The notes under the pieces: generated by a model
Told to the model about the DNA's origin: nothing
What the model saw: the letters and a program-made list of their open reading frames with translations, nothing else
The model's database searches: none
Part shown: piece by piece, positions 7,030 through 10,609 of the stretch
How the letters are laid out: each line of letters opens with the position of its first letter
Numbering within the stretch: position 1 is the stretch's first letter
Position numbers and translations under genes: made by a program
NCBI GenBank assembly: GCA_007135635.1
Contig: SLIO01000229.1
Location: 1-10,609 of the forward strand
Reading direction: 5' to 3'
Length of the DNA stretch: 10,609 bases
DNA from: Methylomicrobium sp.
GTDB taxonomy: Bacteria > Pseudomonadota > Gammaproteobacteria > Methylococcales > Methylomonadaceae

Positions 7030-7626
7030 ATGAGCCGACAAAAAGCCCCTTGGAATATTGATGGCATAATCCACAATATCTATCTCAATGAAATTATTTT
7101 CCTTGGCCTGATTGGGTTGTGCTTTATCGGCGACCTGATCGGTTACCTATCCGGACGGGCAGTGCTTTTTTACTGGTTGACGATGACGCCGATTTTTTTT
7201 ATTAGCTCATTAATTAGCGAAAAAGCCGCCGCGCTCCAAAGCGGAAGAGATACGCCACATTTTCTAAAGTACGAATCGATTTTTTGGCTGAGCGCTTTCA
7301 TTGCGGTAATGCTAGTCATGCTACTTTGGCATGCCAGCATTATCGAAACCGAAGCAACCGGCTTGGTAATTCACATTATTCTTGCCCATACCATGCTCCT
7401 AACCGGCACACTTCTCGGTATTCGCTTCTATTTAATCGGTTTTTTTCTATTTCTAACGGCAGGGTTAACGATTGCTGTAGAAGGCGAAGTCGGAAGCTCG
7501 GTTTTCATCGCGGTACCCGTTATTATTTTATGGCTCTATTACGAAAAATATTTTTTGTTTCCTTCTATCCGAAACAAAATCGAACAGGCCTATCGAGGCG
7601 ATGAAATATACGAAGATAAAGAGTAA
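7030..7626 (+). CDS. Polytopic membrane protein of unknown function
   Basis: This is a 198-residue protein that I do not recognise. The start is placed at ATG 7030 (MSRQKAPWNIDGIIHNIYL), with a GGA 8 bases upstream. An upstream TTG at 6940 in the same frame would add 30 residues without a better ribosome site. Hydrophobic segments at about 21-40, 44-62, 83-101, 111-128, 131-150 and 156-172 predict about six membrane helices, with a short charged C-terminal tail (RNKIEQAYRGDEIYEDKE). A loop between helices 2 and 3 carries SEKAAALQSGRDTPHFLKYE. No catalytic motif is visible. It lies 66 bases upstream of an exchanger gene on the same strand and may share its transcript, so it could be an accessory or unrelated membrane protein. 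The weak ribosome site and leader suggest modest expression. Confidence 0.8.
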   Translation: MSRQKAPWNIDGIIHNIYLNEIIFLGLIGLCFIGDLIGYLSGRAVLFYWLTMTPIFFISSLISEKAAALQSGRDTPHFLKYESIFWLSAFIAVMLVMLLWHASIIETEATGLVIHIILAHTMLLTGTLLGIRFYLIGFFLFLTAGLTIAVEGEVGSSVFIAVPVIILWLYYEKYFLFPSIRNKIEQAYRGDEIYEDKE

Positions 7627-7692
7627 AGCCAGTTCGACTTCGTCAAATTTTTTAACCTTATTACCTATATACTTCGCACGGCCAAATTTTCT

Positions 7693-9354
7693 ATGAATTG
7701 GTTTATCAAACTCATCAGCGAGGAATCGGTGCCGCACAGCCTTATAGTCATCAGCCTAGTTTCCGCGTCTGGGCTAGCTCTAGGCCGCCTGAAACTATTC
7801 AACTTTAACCTAGGCATTGCAGGTGTGTTGTTTACTGGATTGGCTTTCGGCCATTTCGAGATCACTATTCCACGGGAAGTGCTGCATTTTTTAAGAGAAT
7901 TCGGACTCATTCTGTTCGTTTATGCAATCGGACTTCAAGTCGGTCCTGGCTTTATTCATGCGTTTTATCATCACGGCATCTTGTTAAACATCTTGGCCGC
8001 GGCTATCGTCCTACTCGGTGCCGTGACAGCCGTATCGATCGGGCTAATCGAAAACATTCCGATTGCCGCAATAGTCGGTCTATTTTCGGGCGCGACCACC
8101 AATACTCCCTCATTGGCGGCAGCTCAAGAAGTCTTAAGCGGCTTACCGATGATTGATGCCGAAACCTTGAAGCTACCCGGCATGGGCTATGCGGTAGCCT
8201 ATCCGTTCGGAATTATCGGCATCATTCTGTCCATGCTGCTGATCAAGCGGGTTTTCAACGTGATAATCGAACGCGAAGCCGATTTATTCTCCAGCATTCA
8301 GCGAGCCAATGCTCAAACACCGGTCTGGAAGGATCTAACTGTCGAAAACCCGAATCTCGATAATGTCACAATCGGCGACATTTCATTTTTCGAAGCAATG
8401 GGCGTCGTGGTAACAAGAATACTTCATGACGGCCAAGTCAATGTTGCCTCAGTAGACACCCGACTGCATAACGGCGACACGATTCGTCTAGTAGGGAGCC
8501 CGAAACAATTGGCAAAACTCAAAATGTTGATCGGCCCGGAAGCTAACGTTAATCTTCAGGACATAAGCAGCAATCTTTATACCGGCCGTTTCGTTGTCAC
8601 CCACAAAAAAGCCGTCGGCCAATCGATTGCGCAGCTGCGCGCTTTATTCGGCGTCACGATATCAAGAATACATAGACCCGATGTGGAATTTACCCCAACC
8701 GGTGCGATGCATGTCCATTTCGGCGATGAATTGCTGGCTGTAGGCAGCAAGGATGGACTAGCAGGACTCGAAGAACTGCTGGGCAATTCGCTCGAAACAT
8801 TGAACCACCCACAAATCGTGCCGATTTTTATCGGCATCGCCCTTGGTATCTTACTCGGCAGTTGGCCAATCTGGATCCCCGGCATGCCTTCGGCAGTCAA
8901 ACTGGGATTGGCAGGCGGACCATTGATTGTCGCGATTATATTGAGCCGCATCGGCAATTGGGGCACGATGACCTGGCATTTGCCGAAAAGCTCGAACATT
9001 ATTCTCAAGGATATGGGGATTGTATTATTTCTGGCAACCGTTGGCTTATATTCCGGCGACCGTTTCATCGACACGCTCATTCATGGCGATGGCTTATATT
9101 GGATGGCCTGCGCGGCATTGATCACCCTATTACCGTTGCTGCTCGTCGGTTTCATTGCACGGCTGGTTTTTAAGCTGAATTATTTATCTTTGTGCGGCTT
9201 GCTGGCTGGCAGTATGACCGATCCGCCGGCCTTGGCTTTCGCTAACGGACTTAGCCCTTCTACAGCTGTTTCGATCGCTTATGCTACCGTTTATCCCTTA
9301 GTTATGATTCTCAGGATCATTGCCGCACAGTTGATGATTATACTATTAATCTAA
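7693..9354 (+). CDS. Aspartate:alanine exchanger (AAE) family transporter with two RCK_C domains
   Basis: This is a complete 553-residue protein, the usual length for the AspT/YidE/YbjL family. The order is N-terminal membrane half (about 15-190), two regulatory RCK_C (TrkA_C) domains (about 212-285 and 290-368), and C-terminal membrane half (about 372-553). Both halves carry the family's paired motifs: FVYAIGLQVGPGF (75-87), GLFSGATTNTPSLAAA (129-144) and GYAVAYPFGIIG (165-176) in the first; VGLYSGDRFI (450-459), LLAGSMTDPPALAFANG (503-519) and YATVYPLVMILRII (530-543) in the second. Characterised AspT exchanges aspartate for alanine, generating proton-motive force; close homologues in proteobacteria mostly have no known substrate, so the substrate here is open. 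The RCK_C domains suggest control by a bound small ligand or nucleotide. The start ATG has no evident ribosome site. The M48 protease gene follows after 7 bases. Confidence 0.93.
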   Translation: MNWFIKLISEESVPHSLIVISLVSASGLALGRLKLFNFNLGIAGVLFTGLAFGHFEITIPREVLHFLREFGLILFVYAIGLQVGPGFIHAFYHHGILLNILAAAIVLLGAVTAVSIGLIENIPIAAIVGLFSGATTNTPSLAAAQEVLSGLPMIDAETLKLPGMGYAVAYPFGIIGIILSMLLIKRVFNVIIEREADLFSSIQRANAQTPVWKDLTVENPNLDNVTIGDISFFEAMGVVVTRILHDGQVNVASVDTRLHNGDTIRLVGSPKQLAKLKMLIGPEANVNLQDISSNLYTGRFVVTHKKAVGQSIAQLRALFGVTISRIHRPDVEFTPTGAMHVHFGDELLAVGSKDGLAGLEELLGNSLETLNHPQIVPIFIGIALGILLGSWPIWIPGMPSAVKLGLAGGPLIVAIILSRIGNWGTMTWHLPKSSNIILKDMGIVLFLATVGLYSGDRFIDTLIHGDGLYWMACAALITLLPLLLVGFIARLVFKLNYLSLCGLLAGSMTDPPALAFANGLSPSTAVSIAYATVYPLVMILRIIAAQLMIILLI

Positions 9355-9361
9355 CGAAGTC

Positions 9362-10303
9362 ATGAAACGCCACACGATCGCCAACCGACTCTACTCCATC
9401 ATTCTGCTCTTATCGATGGCAAGCTATCTGGCTTTGTTAGGTTGGTTATTTGCCGGCTTGGATGGATTGATCGCATTGTCTTTGTCATGCTTGTTAATCG
9501 TCACCTTAAATCCGACACTGTCTCCGCATTGGCTGATGAGCCTCTATGGCGCGATTCCGATCAAGCCGGATCAAGCGCCCGAGCTCTATGAATTATTACT
9601 ACACATTGCCAAACGCTCAGGTCTGAAAACTTTGCCGGTTTTATACCGCGTCCCAAGCAGCACGCTCAATGCATTTACGACCGGCAGCCAATATCATGCA
9701 GCGATCGCTTTGACCAATGGATTATTTGACCGACTTAGTCTACGAGAACTAGCGGGAGTACTGGCCCATGAGGCCAGCCATATCCGCAATAACGACATTT
9801 GGATCATGGGCTTGGCGGATTTATTCAGCCGTGGCACCAGCTTATTATCGCTGTTCGGGCAATTGGTCTTATTGATCAATTTGCCGTTTGTTTTATTGAC
9901 TGAAGCCCGTTTTAATTGGCCATTGGTTGTGTTGATGATTTTCGCACCCTATGTTAGTGCATTGACCCAACTTGCTTTATCGAGAACCCGAGAATTCGAC
10001 GCTGATCTATGTGCCGCCGAAGTCACCTGCGACCCGCGCGGTTTAGCGTCGGCGCTCAATAAAATCGAACACGCTCAATATTCTCTTTGGGAACGAATTT
10101 TCTTCCCCGGCGGGCGCGATTCCGCCCCTTCATTACTTCGCACCCACCCACCTACTGAAGAACGCGTAAAACGCCTACTCGAGCTGGAAACAGACCGAAA
10201 CTTCAAAGCCATGGCCTATCCGGAATTGATCGATTATCAAACTCGGCTCGGCTATCGAGCTGCTAAACGCCCCCGGCGTCATATCACCGGTCTGTGGTTC
10301 TAA
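9362..10303 (+). CDS. M48-family (HtpX-like) membrane zinc metalloprotease
   Basis: This is a complete 313-residue protein. Two N-terminal membrane helices (about 10-30 and 32-50) are followed by the protease domain. The zinc and catalytic motif HEASH is at 136-140 (LAHEASHIRNNDIWI), and the third ligand is most likely E211 in SRTREFDADLCAAE, the same arrangement as in HtpX. Two more hydrophobic segments (about 161-180 and 186-206) lie between the two motifs, as HtpX has. THPPTEERVKRL (261-272) is the usual C-terminal family motif. By family it would cut damaged or misfolded inner-membrane proteins on the cytoplasmic side. It starts 7 bases after the exchanger's stop with only a weak purine stretch upstream, which suggests translational coupling to that gene. 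It is a little longer than typical HtpX (about 290), so it may be a paralogue rather than HtpX itself. Confidence 0.92.
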   Translation: MKRHTIANRLYSIILLLSMASYLALLGWLFAGLDGLIALSLSCLLIVTLNPTLSPHWLMSLYGAIPIKPDQAPELYELLLHIAKRSGLKTLPVLYRVPSSTLNAFTTGSQYHAAIALTNGLFDRLSLRELAGVLAHEASHIRNNDIWIMGLADLFSRGTSLLSLFGQLVLLINLPFVLLTEARFNWPLVVLMIFAPYVSALTQLALSRTREFDADLCAAEVTCDPRGLASALNKIEHAQYSLWERIFFPGGRDSAPSLLRTHPPTEERVKRLLELETDRNFKAMAYPELIDYQTRLGYRAAKRPRRHITGLWF

Positions 10304-10609
10304 TAACTCTCCCAAAGTTTCACACGCTCGGCCTCACTACCATTATGTTAACAAAGGCTATATTCGCGTTAGCAGTTGAAACGGTTCTATTTCCTAAGTA
10401 ACGTTCATGAAGGCCTGGCCATCGCCCTGGCAAATGAAAGTTCTCTGGTGGGGAGGGTACGGTCACTCGCCCGACAGGACGCCGTGAATACGTCCCTGTA
10501 GGCTCGACGGCGGCTTTCCCTGCCGCCGACGCCTGTCGGTCGAGCAACCGCACCCTCTCCGGAACCGGCATTTGCTCTGTCGAGCGCCGTATATCGAAAA
10601 ATTAGATAA
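10304..10609. other. Gene-free 3' region of the protease gene
   Basis: No gene is supported to the end of the window. A minus-strand open frame across 10320-10571 is an artefact of the palindromic repeat. The first 120 bases show no clear intrinsic terminator; the rest is the palindromic element described separately. Confidence 0.6.
10430..10575. repeat. Long palindromic intergenic element
   Basis: The ends GCAAATG (10430-10436) and CATTTGC (10569-10575) are exact inverses. The main arms lie at 10450-10480 and 10531-10562 and match as inverted copies at most positions (GAGGGT, CGGT, CTCG, CCGACAGG against CCTGTCGG, CGAG, ACCG, ACCCTC). An inner perfect 7-base stem, CGGCGGC (10508-10514) with GCCGCCG (10522-10528), sits in the centre around a 7-base loop. 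It is GC-rich compared with neighbouring DNA and carries no transposase. From memory, very similar sequence recurs between genes in Methylococcales genomes; I cannot check that here. Confidence 0.75.

Noticed and set aside
8577..9080. 167-residue minus-strand open frame inside the exchanger gene
   Set aside because: It is antisense to a well-supported transporter and is Pro/Ser-rich with no family features.
10320..10571. Minus-strand 83-residue open frame at the right end
   Set aside because: It lies almost wholly on the palindromic element, whose GC-rich arms give open frames by chance; it resembles the spurious peptides often called on such repeats.

Overview
The window reads as part of a chromosome from a gammaproteobacterium, most likely a methanotroph of the Methylococcales and possibly a haloalkaliphilic one. 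This is an inference from moderate GC content, two separate Na+/H+ antiporters close together, and intergenic repeats of a style I associate with that group. No marker gene (rRNA, tRNA, methane monooxygenase) is present to settle it. There are eight protein genes or gene remnants, four intergenic stretches of roughly 300 bases or more, and no RNA gene that I can recognise.

Left part (1-2705): the 3' end of a spermidine-synthase-like gene runs in from the left edge. One base after it comes a Tsx/OmpK-type outer-membrane channel gene that is broken by two single-base frameshifts. A convergent NhaD-type Na+/H+ antiporter lies on the minus strand.

Middle (2706-6479): a 0.7 kb gene-free stretch carries a nested inverted repeat that looks like a non-autonomous palindromic element. 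Then comes a small minus-strand glycine-rich DUF1269-type membrane protein. Next is a block of three heptanucleotide tandem arrays: about 11 copies of AGCGGTT, 13 of GGTGAAT and 11 of ATTTCCC. The last array touches the stop codon of a 695-residue CPA1-family Na+/H+ antiporter with a long cytoplasmic tail, also on the minus strand.

Right part (6480-10609): after a 0.55 kb gene-free divergent region, three plus-strand genes lie close together. They encode an unrecognised polytopic membrane protein, an aspartate:alanine-exchanger-family transporter with two RCK_C domains, and, 7 bases further on, an HtpX-like M48 membrane metalloprotease. The window ends in a palindromic element of about 146 bp.

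Functionally the window is dominated by membrane ion and solute traffic: two Na+/H+ antiporters, one probable anion exchanger with regulatory domains, an outer-membrane channel (broken), and a membrane protease that could serve quality control. The most unusual DNA structures are the in-phase heptamer arrays at 4104-4391 and the two palindromic elements at about 3135-3277 and 10430-10575.
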